Assembly: GCA_903868115.1 (NCBI GenBank)
Contig: CAIPUA010000302.1
Span: 1-36,437, forward strand
DNA length: 36,437 nucleotides
Reading direction: 5' to 3'
Source: an uncultured Holophagaceae bacterium
Lineage (GTDB): Bacteria; Acidobacteriota; Holophagae; Holophagales; Holophagaceae
Both the position numbers and the translations under genes were made by a program. Under the pieces are notes generated by a model, which did no database searches, was not told the origin of the DNA, and saw only the letters and a program-made list of their open reading frames with translations. Shown piece by piece: positions 15,892 to 24,031 of the stretch (position 1 is the stretch's first letter; each line of letters begins with the position of its first letter).

Positions 15892-17853
15892 TCAGAGCGC
15901 CTCCAAGGAGCGCTGCCGCTCCTCCCAGTCGGCCATGGCGTAGGCGAGGTCCATCTCGATGGCCTTCAACGCCTCCGTCTTTTCCTGGAAGCTCTTCCAG
16001 TCGGAGGGATCCACCGAGACCAGTTCGTCGTTTAGCATTGCGGCCTTGGCCTCCAGTTCTGCAACCTTCGCCTCGGCTTCGCCGATCAGGCGCTCCTGCC
16101 GCTTCGCTCTCTTCTGACGTTCCTTGTCGATGGCGACCGGCTTCAATGGAACTGGGACGGTCTTCGTCGCTTCCCTGGCCTTAGGGACTTCCTTCATTCT
16201 GGGCTTGGCATGGGGCTCATCTTCGTCGGTCGGTTCATGACCAAGATCGAGATCCACCCAAGCCTGGTGTTCCTCGTAACTGCCTTCCCGGAATTCCGCC
16301 TTGCCTTCATGGATGCGCAGCAGGGAGTCGGAGATGCGCCCCAGCAGATAGCGGTCGTGGGTAACAAGCACCACGGCTCCCGTGAAGCTGAGAATCGTGT
16401 CCTCCATGGCCTCCATGGAGTGGATGTCCATGTGGTTGGTGGGCTCGTCCAGCATCAACAGGTTCACGCCTTCCCGGATCAGCGTGGCGATGGAGAGTCG
16501 CGCGCGCTCCCCACCGCTAAGCACCGTGACAGGCTTGTCCACATCATCCCCACGGAACTGAAACTTGGCCAGAAAGCCCAAGACATCCTGCTTGGGCGCC
16601 ATGGGGATCACAGCCTGAATCTGCTGGAAGACCGAATTGCGGGGATCCAGGTTCTTGTGGTGCTGATCGAAGTAGCCCAGCTTCACCTGGCTGCCGAGCC
16701 GGCAGGTGCCAGCGAGGAAAGGAATCTCTTCCGAGATGGCCTTGAGTAGCGTGGATTTGCCGGTGCCATTGAATCCCACGATGGCAAGCTTCTGCCCGCG
16801 TTTCACCTGCAGATGCTCGAGGGGCGCGAAGAGGGGTACGCCATCCCAGCCCACGCTCACCTTCTCAAGAACCAGAGCCGTGTCTCCGCTTCGCTGGGTC
16901 TCAGGAAAACTGAACTTCACCTTGCGACGGTCGCGAAGCGGCTTGTCGATGCGCTGAAGCTTAGCAAGGTGCGTGCGACGTCCACGGGCCTGCTTCGTGT
17001 TCTGCCCCGCGATATTGCGGCGGATGTAATCTTCCTGGCGCTTGATGTAGCCCTGTTGCTGTTCGAAATGACGCTCAGCGATCTCGAGTTCCTGCTCCTT
17101 CTTCTCCATGAACTCGGTATAGCTGCCTTCATAGGCACGGCTGCGGCCAGCTTCAATCTCGAGGATGCTGGTAGCAACGCCATCCAGAAAGTAGCGGTCA
17201 TGGCTGATGACAGCCACCGTAGCGGTGGTGTCGTTCAGGAAGCTCTCGAGCCAGCGCAGGCTGGGCAGATCCAGATGGTTCGTCGGCTCGTCCAGGAGCA
17301 GCAGATCCTGGCCCTGCAGGATGGCCTTCGCTAGCATCACGCGACTCTTCTGGCCACCGCTGAGTTCACAGACCTTCTTGTCGAGCAGGTCCAGGGTGAA
17401 GCCCAGCGCGAAGAGAATGCCTTCCGCACGCGCTCGGATCGTGAATCCATCGAGGCGCTCGAAGGCTTCGGTGGCGACCTGATACTGCGGCATCACCGTT
17501 TCCAGGTCCGCGCCCACTTCGGACATGCGGTGTTCAAGATCGCGCATGGAACGCTGCAGCGCCTCGATTTCACCAAAGGCCGCAAGCGTCTCATCCAGCA
17601 CGCCGCCATCGGTCTCAGGCTCCAGATCCTGAGCGTAATGCCCCATGCGGATGCCGCGTTCCCTGGAGGGGCGCACGGCGACACCGCCATCCAGTTCCAG
17701 TTGGCCCAGCAGCACCTTGAAGAGCGTACTCTTCCCCGCGCCGTTGCGGCCGATGACGCCCCAGCACTCATCTTCCTGCAGCACCCAAGTGACATCCTTC
17801 AGGACTTCCTGAGGGCCGAAACGTAGGTGGGCGTGGTTGAGACTAGCGAGCAT
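15892..17853 (-). CDS. ABC-F family ATPase (Uup-like ribosome-associated protein)
   Basis: 653 residues with two ABC domains and no membrane segments. Domain 1 has GRNGAGKST, LSGGQKSR and LLLLDEPTNHLD; domain 2 has GFNGTGKST, LSGGERARL and LLMLDEPTNHMD. Between them lies the charged ABC_tran_Xtn linker (IAGQNTKQARGRR) that contacts tRNA on the ribosome in this family. The end (about 565-653) is a charged coiled coil of the ABC_tran_CTD type, typical of Uup. Such proteins act in the cytoplasm on stalled or assembling ribosomes; a few give antibiotic protection. ATG 17853 is chosen by homology and GGAAAG upstream. The frame continues upstream through the tRNA gene, which is plainly not coding. 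Confidence 0.92.
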   Translation of the reverse strand: MLASLNHAHLRFGPQEVLKDVTWVLQEDECWGVIGRNGAGKSTLFKVLLGQLELDGGVAVRPSRERGIRMGHYAQDLEPETDGGVLDETLAAFGEIEALQRSMRDLEHRMSEVGADLETVMPQYQVATEAFERLDGFTIRARAEGILFALGFTLDLLDKKVCELSGGQKSRVMLAKAILQGQDLLLLDEPTNHLDLPSLRWLESFLNDTTATVAVISHDRYFLDGVATSILEIEAGRSRAYEGSYTEFMEKKEQELEIAERHFEQQQGYIKRQEDYIRRNIAGQNTKQARGRRTHLAKLQRIDKPLRDRRKVKFSFPETQRSGDTALVLEKVSVGWDGVPLFAPLEHLQVKRGQKLAIVGFNGTGKSTLLKAISEEIPFLAGTCRLGSQVKLGYFDQHHKNLDPRNSVFQQIQAVIPMAPKQDVLGFLAKFQFRGDDVDKPVTVLSGGERARLSIATLIREGVNLLMLDEPTNHMDIHSMEAMEDTILSFTGAVVLVTHDRYLLGRISDSLLRIHEGKAEFREGSYEEHQAWVDLDLGHEPTDEDEPHAKPRMKEVPKAREATKTVPVPLKPVAIDKERQKRAKRQERLIGEAEAKVAELEAKAAMLNDELVSVDPSDWKSFQEKTEALKAIEMDLAYAMADWEERQRSLEAL

Positions 17854-17912
17854 GATCGGCTTTCCGCATTCCACAGACAGCTTGAGGCTTGAGCGCAGGG
17901 GGGAATAAAACG

Positions 17913-17938
17913 AATCGGCCGCCCAAAGGCGGCCGATT
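17913..17938 (-). terminator. Terminator of tRNA-Ala
   Basis: A perfect 11-bp stem, AATCGGCCGCC / GGCGGCCGATT, with a 4-base loop, begins two bases past the CCA end of the tRNA gene. On the minus strand it runs into CGTTTTATT. It separates the tRNA from the ABC-F gene. Confidence 0.85.
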
Positions 17939-17939
17939 T

Positions 17940-18015
<76 letters not shown>

Positions 18016-18076
18016 AGGAAATACTAGTCTCCCACGGGTTGCGGGCACGATCAAGCGAAAAAAACGGGCAGGGAGT

Positions 18077-19897
18077 TCAGGGCTTTTGCAATCGCAGGTT
18101 CTGGCCGATCTGGAGCTTGCCGCCCTTGATTTTGTTCCACTTTCGGAGATCACCAAGTTCCAGACCGTACCGCACACTGATGGAAAATAGTGTCTCCCCC
18201 CGCTTCACCCGATGGAACCTGGGCCGGACGGTATCGGGTTTCCCGGAGCCGACCACGGAGGACACTGGGGAAGTTGGAGTTACAGCCATGGGTTCGGGCG
18301 CCTTCGTGCGCACGGGAACTGGGACCGAAGGCAAGCTTCCAGATGGCTCACCTGCCTCGGGCGCGACCTGGATTGGAGGTGTCGATGCACTATTGGTGTT
18401 GCCACTCCCTCCGGTCCCCGGTGAGCCAGGAATGGCGGGCAAGGGCTCCAGTGGCTGCTCAGCAAGCACCTTGGCCCGTTCTGCGAATGGTTTGAGATCG
18501 ATCTCGTCGATGGGAAAACTGGAGGGTGGCGGAAGCTTGATCCTCCGGCCCTGCTTGAACTGAGCCTTCGTGATGCCGTTCGCCGCAAGCAGATCCTCCG
18601 GGCTAAGTTTGAAGCGGGCTGCCACCTTCGCCAGGGTGTCGCCCTTGCGGATCGCGTAGCCTTTGAAATCCACCCGCTCCCCCCCAGGGATCCTCGTCAG
18701 AGCGCGAGCGGTCGTACTGCCCGTTCCGGGTGGTACCCGAAGCACATAGCGCCCCGGAGGCGTAGAGGCGCGAAGAAGCTCTGGGTTCAACTCCTTCAGC
18801 AGCTCGACATTCGTGCCAGCGTACTTCGCAAGGACCGGCAGGCTGGTCATCCGGTCCACTTCCACTGCCTCGAAGGCATAGGGCCGCATCTGGACAAGGC
18901 TGAGTCCGTAGCGCTCCGGGAAGCGTCCCACGAGAATCGCAGCACACAGCTTCGGCACGTATTGTTTAGTCTCGGTGCGCAAAACACGACTGCGCGCCAT
19001 GTCCCAGAAGTTGCGGCTACCCAAGCCCTGAGAGGCGCGGTCTGTCGTGAGAGGTCCAGCGTTGTAGCCCACCAACGCGAGATACCAGTCGCCTTCCCGC
19101 TCGTAGAGTTTTTTCAGATACTTTGCCGCAGCGCGTGTGGCCTTCACTGGATCGCGGCGTTCTTCCACCCAGGCATTGCCATTAAGCCCGTACATGCGCC
19201 CGGTCGAACGGATGAACTGCCACATGCCTACGGCCTTCGCTCGGCTGCGAGCGGTGTTCTTGAAGCCGGATTCAATGACCGCGAGATAGGCCAAATCCTG
19301 GGGCACGCCTTCTTCCGCAAAGATCTGCTTGATCATGGGCATGTATTGAGTTGCCCTGGAGAGCGCGCCTTCCACAAACCCTCGTTTGTCGGCGGTAAAG
19401 CTGCGCACCCAAGCCAGCACCTGAGCATTGAGATCGATGGGGAAATCGAAGTCGGCCCCCTGCTCTGCGGCAAGAACCTGATCCCGCTCGGCCTTCAATT
19501 CGGCGGGCGAAAGTGCCACGATCTCTTCGGCCATTCTCAGACCATCGTCGGGAGTCGACTCTTCCTGGATCTGGCGCTGCAGGACTCGCAGACGCTCGAT
19601 CAGCGGCAGGATATCCGGTCGCCGCAGGACCTCTGGGGACCAGTCGGCCACCAGAATCTCGGCCTCATCAGCCCCCGAAGAGGCCGTGTCCCATTCCTCT
19701 GCCTCAACGGATCTTTCAGCGGTCTCGATCAGCGTTCTCAGTCGCGAGACAGCCGATGCATGCGGAGGCACTGCTTCGACTTCGGACTGAGTGACCACTA
19801 CCTGGGCGGCCGACAGACTGCCGCCCCCCCCCGCCACTCCGAAGGCGGCGAGGAACAGGACCAACAGTCCCAGGCGGCGGCCCGGTCGGAAAGGCAC
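18077..19897 (-). CDS. mltD: MltD-like membrane-bound lytic murein transglycosylase with LysM domains
   Basis: 606 residues. A signal peptide (about 1-31, ending SLSAA) is followed by a helical region, then an SLT catalytic domain (about 185-330). This has YLAVIESGF (catalytic Glu near 209), AVGMWQFIRSTGRMYGLNG in part, and ALVGYNAG. After the MltD-specific LysM-like stretch (about 375-425) come two LysM domains: one at about 435-480 (YAIRKGDTL) and one at the C-terminus (HRVKRGETLFSISVRYG), split by a Pro/Ser-rich linker. It cleaves MurNAc-GlcNAc bonds in the periplasm, giving 1,6-anhydro ends. The GTG start directly follows the gcvH stop codon with no gap, so translation is probably coupled. 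There is no obvious functional link to glycine cleavage. Confidence 0.92.
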   Translation of the reverse strand: MPFRPGRRLGLLVLFLAAFGVAGGGGSLSAAQVVVTQSEVEAVPPHASAVSRLRTLIETAERSVEAEEWDTASSGADEAEILVADWSPEVLRRPDILPLIERLRVLQRQIQEESTPDDGLRMAEEIVALSPAELKAERDQVLAAEQGADFDFPIDLNAQVLAWVRSFTADKRGFVEGALSRATQYMPMIKQIFAEEGVPQDLAYLAVIESGFKNTARSRAKAVGMWQFIRSTGRMYGLNGNAWVEERRDPVKATRAAAKYLKKLYEREGDWYLALVGYNAGPLTTDRASQGLGSRNFWDMARSRVLRTETKQYVPKLCAAILVGRFPERYGLSLVQMRPYAFEAVEVDRMTSLPVLAKYAGTNVELLKELNPELLRASTPPGRYVLRVPPGTGSTTARALTRIPGGERVDFKGYAIRKGDTLAKVAARFKLSPEDLLAANGITKAQFKQGRRIKLPPPSSFPIDEIDLKPFAERAKVLAEQPLEPLPAIPGSPGTGGSGNTNSASTPPIQVAPEAGEPSGSLPSVPVPVRTKAPEPMAVTPTSPVSSVVGSGKPDTVRPRFHRVKRGETLFSISVRYGLELGDLRKWNKIKGGKLQIGQNLRLQKP

Positions 19898-20284
19898 TCA
19901 GAGTGCCTCGCTGACGACATGAATTTCGTAGGCCTTAGCATCCAGGAGTTCAGGGTTTATGGAACCGACCAGCTTGATCTTCAGCATCCAGCCCTTGCCG
20001 TAAGGATCCTCGTTCACGAACTCGGGATGGGCCTCGAGTTCGCCGTTCGCCTCGAGCACCTCACCATCGGAGGGGAGGTAGCACTCGGAAACGGTTTTCA
20101 CAGATTCCACGGTGCCGAACTCTTCACCCGCCGCCATGGCGGCCCCAACCTCGGGAAGCTGAACGAACACGACATCGCCAAGGGCTTCCTGAGCGTAGTG
20201 AGTGATCCCGATGAGGGCCGTCCCATCACCCAGAGGCTTCAGATACTCGTGGTTCTTGGTGTACTGGCAGTCGGCAGGAAACAT
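19898..20284 (-). CDS. gcvH: Glycine cleavage system H protein
   Basis: 128 residues, a normal size. YTKNHEYLKP near the N-terminus, IGITHYAQEALGDVVFVQLPE in segments, and VESVKTVSECYLPSDGEV with the lysine that takes the lipoyl arm are classic H-protein features, as is GWMLKIK near the end. It shuttles the aminomethyl group between P, T and L proteins. ATG 20284 is chosen because TTGGAGG lies six bases upstream. The gcvT-family gene lies 109 bases upstream on the same strand, and the transglycosylase gene follows immediately. Confidence 0.95.
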   Translation of the reverse strand: MFPADCQYTKNHEYLKPLGDGTALIGITHYAQEALGDVVFVQLPEVGAAMAAGEEFGTVESVKTVSECYLPSDGEVLEANGELEAHPEFVNEDPYGKGWMLKIKLVGSINPELLDAKAYEIHVVSEAL

Positions 20285-20393
20285 GGGAACCTCCAAAGGG
20301 ATGGGATCAGTGTACTAGGACTTGGATTTAGCGATGGGTGGGCGAGCTTTAGGGTGGCACGCTCATTAAGACGGCCCGAACGATTTCGCGATC

Positions 20394-21659
20394 TCACAGA
20401 AAGGTCTTCAGCGCCTTCCGCGCGGTGCGATCGGGCCGGACGTCCGTCTCGATCACCACCTGGATCGCGCGCTTCCCGTCCTTGATCTCCACGGCGGTGC
20501 CGGGCGCAAGCTTCGATCCGACCTTGATGAAGCCACAGCAGAGACCCTTGATGGCGAGGCCCGCCGGCTTTTCGGGGGACGCGATACTGAATATTTTGCC
20601 CTCGTGCCGCCCAATGGCCATGTCGGTGGCACAGGTCAGGACGGTCCCGATCTCCTTTCCGTCCAGGTACACTCTGGCGTTGTGCGCATCCACCTTCCGG
20701 AGGTCGTGCCCAACGAAGGTCAGGGTGTACGGCGCGTCGGACGCCTTTTCAAGGGCGGCGGACCCATGGAAGGCCTTCGTGAAGCCGTCGCCGGCAGGCG
20801 TGAACGGGAGCGCGAAGGGCCAGGGGTGGTGGATGAAGGTCCACGGCCCGATGTCCTGGTGCGAGAGCGGCAGCACGGCTCCCGTGCGCAGCGAATCGCG
20901 GGCCGCCAAGCCGCACGGCGTCAGGCCAAACTCCTCCCCCGCCGCCACTATGGCTTCCCAAACCTTCACGGTGTGGGCCCGCTCCACGAACAGCTCGAAG
21001 CCCACCTCACCGGTGTAGCCCGAACGCGACAGCAGCATCGGGGTGCCGTCGGCCAGCTGCACCTGCCCTGCCAGTGTCGACGCGGGATCGAAGTGCCCCT
21101 TCGCCGAGAAGTAGGGGAGCTTGTCGAACACCGCCTCGGGGTTCCTCAGGATCTTCGCCATCACCTTGATCGAGGCTGGCCCCTGGATGTCGATCTTGCC
21201 GAGCTGGTCGGTCAGGTCGATCACGTTCACGTCCCGGCCCTTCGCCTGCTCGGCCACGTGCTTGGCGACGAGGCCGCCCATGCTCGCATTGACTACGACC
21301 ATGTATTCCCCGTCGATGATCTTGTAGACGAGGCTGTCGTCGATCGCATTGCCGTACTCGTCGAGGAACGCACCATACACGCACCTGCCGTCGGTGAGCG
21401 GCGCATTGTCCTTGCCAACACAGGCGTTCAGGTTGCGCGTGAAGCACCACTGCAGCAATTCGAATGCGTCCTTTCCAAACACACGGAGGGTCGCCATATG
21501 GCTTGTATCGAACAGCCCGGCCAGGGAGACGACCGCCAGGTGCTCGTTCCGAGCGCTGGCATACCAGACGGGCATGAGGTAGTCGCCGAACTCGACGAGG
21601 TTGGCTCCGTGCGACTTGTGCCAATCAAACAAGGGCGTCTGTTTTTTCGCACTGGCCAT
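20394..21659 (-). CDS. gcvT: GcvT-family aminomethyltransferase (glycine cleavage T protein or close relative)
   Basis: 421 residues, longer than the usual 360-370. TPLFDWHKSHGANLVEFGDYLMPVWY in segments, SLAGLFDTSHMA, NAIDDSLVYKI (the folate-site Asp region), IDIQGPAS, SRSGYTGEVGFEL and GLAARDSLRTG define the folate-binding GCV_T fold. The C-terminal barrel follows. The block LPLSHQDIGPWTFIHHPW after the ARDSLR motif differs from the usual LPLYGHEL-type sequence, so this may be a T-protein paralogue that is not strictly GcvT. ATG 21659 has CGGGAG upstream. It lies upstream of gcvH on the same strand, which favours a role in glycine cleavage, but no P-protein gene is present here. I see no glycine riboswitch in the 97 bases before it. 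Confidence 0.85.
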   Translation of the reverse strand: MASAKKQTPLFDWHKSHGANLVEFGDYLMPVWYASARNEHLAVVSLAGLFDTSHMATLRVFGKDAFELLQWCFTRNLNACVGKDNAPLTDGRCVYGAFLDEYGNAIDDSLVYKIIDGEYMVVVNASMGGLVAKHVAEQAKGRDVNVIDLTDQLGKIDIQGPASIKVMAKILRNPEAVFDKLPYFSAKGHFDPASTLAGQVQLADGTPMLLSRSGYTGEVGFELFVERAHTVKVWEAIVAAGEEFGLTPCGLAARDSLRTGAVLPLSHQDIGPWTFIHHPWPFALPFTPAGDGFTKAFHGSAALEKASDAPYTLTFVGHDLRKVDAHNARVYLDGKEIGTVLTCATDMAIGRHEGKIFSIASPEKPAGLAIKGLCCGFIKVGSKLAPGTAVEIKDGKRAIQVVIETDVRPDRTARKALKTFL

Positions 21660-21756
21660 AGGGTTCTCCCGGGAGAATTGCGTTACGAAATGTCTCGATT
21701 CTAATTCAGACAGAAGACAAACCACCCATTGAGATTGGTCACAACCCGGCCATTTG

Positions 21757-22497
21757 TCAGGCCCTCCTGGCCCACGGCAACAGCCCAGTCAAGCACCATC
21801 CGAGGGCCCAGCACCCGGGGTATTCCTCGCTGGCTTCAATCCGCACCTTGACGGGAAGCAATTCGACACCGTTATGGACCGCGGAATCCAGCTCCTGGGC
21901 ATACCCGGGATCGATCTCCCGGGCGGCGTCGAACGCAGACACATCCTCCCGGTGCACGAAGAAGGCGATGACAGCCCTGTGTCCCAGTCGCACCATCCCC
22001 TGGAGTTCTCGGAGATGCTTGAGACCTCGCTGGGTCACGGCGTCAGGGAAGCAGGCCAAGTCGCCGATCTTCAGTGTCGTGTTCTTCACCTCGATGTAGA
22101 CCTGGCGACCCTCGGCATCCAGGGCCCAGACATCGACGCGGCTGTTCTCGAGCCCGTATTTCACTTCAGTGCGAATCTCCCGCAGACCCGGCAGGCCCGG
22201 CAGGCTGTCCTGGCGGGCCGCTTCGGCGACCACATTGTTGGGGACGCCCGTCTCCACACCAATCCAGGTGCCCTCGCGACGACACGCAACCCAGGTGAAC
22301 TTGAGCTTGCGCGCAGGATTCACGGCCGGTTCCAGGAGCACGAGATCCCCAGGCTCCCAACAGGTGGTCATGGCTCCCGTATTGGTACAATGGGCCACGA
22401 CGAGGCGGCCATCATCCAACTCCACGTCCACCAGAAAGCGCTGGTAGCGTCTCAGGATCCGCCCCGGAACCAGGTTTCCCTTCTCGATCAGGGCCAT
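21757..22497 (-). CDS. sfsA: SfsA family DNA/RNA nuclease-like protein (sugar fermentation stimulation protein)
   Basis: 246 residues. The conserved SfsA blocks are visible: RYQRFLVDVEL, AHCTNTGAMTTCWEPGD, KLKFTW, GVETGVPN, SRVDVWAL, YIEVKNTTL (nuclease-like E-x-K core), FPDAVTQRGLKHLRELQ and AVIAFFVHRED. The family has an OB-fold N-terminus and a PD-(D/E)xK-like core, and its cellular role is poorly defined. It overlaps the end of gmhB by ten bases, so the two are cotranscribed. Confidence 0.93.
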   Translation of the reverse strand: MALIEKGNLVPGRILRRYQRFLVDVELDDGRLVVAHCTNTGAMTTCWEPGDLVLLEPAVNPARKLKFTWVACRREGTWIGVETGVPNNVVAEAARQDSLPGLPGLREIRTEVKYGLENSRVDVWALDAEGRQVYIEVKNTTLKIGDLACFPDAVTQRGLKHLRELQGMVRLGHRAVIAFFVHREDVSAFDAAREIDPGYAQELDSAVHNGVELLPVKVRIEASEEYPGCWALGWCLTGLLPWARRA

Positions 22498-23045
22498 GTA
22501 GCCAAGATCCGATCAATGGCCTCGGCGAGATCGTCCGCCACGAGATCCGCGAGTGCCGGATTGACCTTGCTGCCATGGCCCGTACGGACCAAGGCGACGC
22601 GACAACCCGCATTCCGGCCGGCCTCAAGGTCAATATGTTTGTCCCCGATCATCCATGACCGGGACAAGTCGACGCCGTGTTCCTCAGCCGCCCTCAGGAT
22701 CATGCCGGGATTCGGTTTTCGCTCCGGATGATCCTCATGCCGGTAATCGGCCTGAGCCTCTGGGTGGAATGGGCAGACATAGGCTCCATCGATGTGAGCG
22801 CGATGCACGGACAGGAGTTCTCCCAAACGGTGCATCACCGCTTCGTAGTCCTTCCATCCAAACTTCCCTTTCCCGATACCCGCCTGGTTCGTGATGATGA
22901 GAACCGGAATTTCGCGGGCGTTCAGAGTCGCAATGGCCTGTCCCGCCGCCCGGGTAAGTACCGCTTCCTCGGGGCGATGAAGGTGGTCCACTTCCTCGTT
23001 AAGAGTCCCATCCCGGTCGATGAAAATCGCAGGTCTCTTCGACAC
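22488..23045 (-). CDS. gmhB: HAD-family D-glycero-D-manno-heptose-1,7-bisphosphate 7-phosphatase
   Basis: 185 residues. FIDRDGTLNEE (nucleophile Asp and acid/base Asp), LIITNQAGIGKG, YVCPFHPEA and HPERKPNPGMI match GmhB of the HAD superfamily, as does MIGDKHIDLEAGRNAG (the last aspartate motif). It removes the 7-phosphate in ADP-heptose synthesis for the LPS inner core, consistent with a Gram-negative envelope. The zinc-site Cys and His residues in CPFHPEA...ADYRHEDHPE are partly conserved. GTG 23045 is chosen because AGGAG lies about ten bases upstream; an ATG at 23099 would place that site inside the gene. Confidence 0.88.
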   Translation of the reverse strand: MSKRPAIFIDRDGTLNEEVDHLHRPEEAVLTRAAGQAIATLNAREIPVLIITNQAGIGKGKFGWKDYEAVMHRLGELLSVHRAHIDGAYVCPFHPEAQADYRHEDHPERKPNPGMILRAAEEHGVDLSRSWMIGDKHIDLEAGRNAGCRVALVRTGHGSKVNPALADLVADDLAEAIDRILATWP

Positions 23046-23115
23046 GCTTCGACAGCTCCTCCCGGGCGAGATCAGGCCCTGAATTCCATCATGCACCAAG
23101 CCGGGAGTGCTCCGC

Positions 23116-23679
23116 TCAGGCGGAACGCCCCCGCGACTGGGTGGCTCGGAAAAAGTAGTGCAGGCCGGAGGTGAGCACGAGCAGGGCGACCAGGTAGTAG
23201 CCCCAGGGGAGCAACCAGCCCGTCCACTGGCGCGGACCCACCGCGTTGGCCAGCAGCCCGCAGGAGATCGCTCCGAGTTCCGTGGCCGTGGTGAATTTCC
23301 CCAGAAGGGTCGGCTTCAAGCGATCTCTCCCCAGACGATCGAAGGCCAGGAGGGCCACGAGGGACATCGTGACATCCCGTGAGATGGCCAGGATGGAGAC
23401 CCAAACGGGAATCCTGGCAAACGGCGGAGTCCCGGGCAGCGCCATGAGGATGAAGGCCGTGGTCATCAGCAGCTTGTCTGCGGCCGGATCCAGGATCGCG
23501 CCCAGCTCAGAGCACTGGTTGAAGCGGCGGGCGATGAAGCCGTCCAACAGATCCGTGAACCCGGCTCCCATGAAGATCAGGCAAGCCTCCAGCGCGTGCC
23601 CATACCATAGGGCGATCGCGAAGAAGGGCACCGCAAGGATGCGCAAAAGCGTCAGGATGTTCGGAAGAGTGGTAAACAT
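23116..23679 (-). CDS. pgsA: CDP-diacylglycerol--glycerol-3-phosphate 3-phosphatidyltransferase
   Basis: 187 residues with four to five membrane segments. It begins TLPNILTLLRILAVPFF as PgsA proteins do and carries the CDP-alcohol phosphotransferase motif DG(x2)AR(x8)G(x3)D(x3)D in DLLDGFIARR...ELGAILDPAADK. It makes phosphatidylglycerol phosphate at the inner membrane. ATG 23679 is preferred because a TACAAT box (23704-23699) would give a transcript starting about 12 bases before it. An in-frame ATG at 23700 is possible. Neither has a clear Shine-Dalgarno. It diverges from feoA. Confidence 0.92.
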   Translation of the reverse strand: MFTTLPNILTLLRILAVPFFAIALWYGHALEACLIFMGAGFTDLLDGFIARRFNQCSELGAILDPAADKLLMTTAFILMALPGTPPFARIPVWVSILAISRDVTMSLVALLAFDRLGRDRLKPTLLGKFTTATELGAISCGLLANAVGPRQWTGWLLPWGYYLVALLVLTSGLHYFFRATQSRGRSA

Positions 23680-23741
23680 TGGATTCGGCGTCGATTGCAT
23701 TGTATCGGAACAGGTTGTGACACAGGTCTCAGGGCGGTGCC

Positions 23742-23769
23742 TTGCCATCTTCGGCGTGGGTGTTAGACT
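23742..23769 (+). promoter_or_regulatory. Possible promoter of feoA-feoB
   Basis: TTGCCA (23742-23747) and TAGACT (23764-23769) are 16 bases apart, a plausible housekeeping promoter 19 bases before the feoA ATG. I see no recognisable Fur box around it. Confidence 0.4.
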
Positions 23770-23788
23770 CCGAAATGAGGTTGAGATC

Positions 23789-24031
23789 ATGTCTCATATT
23801 ACATTCAAACGGCTGAGTGAGTTGCTTCCGGGTGAGGAAGCTAGGGTTCTGCAGATTCACACCCAAGGCTCCATCCGGAAAAGACTCCTGGAAATGGGTT
23901 TCGTTCCGGGGGCCCACCTGAAGGTTGAAAAGCTTGCGCCACTCGGGGATCCGATGGAACTGATCATCATGGGCTACCACCTCTCACTCCGACGCGAAGA
24001 GAGCGACTGCATCCTGGTGGAGAACGCCTGA
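23789..24031 (+). CDS. feoA: Ferrous iron transport protein A
   Basis: 80 residues, the usual size. RLSELLPGEEARV, RKRLLEMGFVPGAHLKVEKLAPLGDP in segments and LSLRREESDCILVE give the SH3-like FeoA fold. It is a small cytoplasmic accessory that supports FeoB. ATG 23789 has TGAGG eight bases upstream. Its stop overlaps the feoB start by one base (TGATG). A short inverted repeat TGAGA/TCTCA (23782-23796) brackets the start codon. Confidence 0.94.
   Translation: MSHITFKRLSELLPGEEARVLQIHTQGSIRKRLLEMGFVPGAHLKVEKLAPLGDPMELIIMGYHLSLRREESDCILVENA

Noticed and set aside
21660-21756. Glycine riboswitch upstream of the gcvT-like gene
   Set aside because: Only 97 bases are available and I see none of the paired stems expected of the glycine aptamer.
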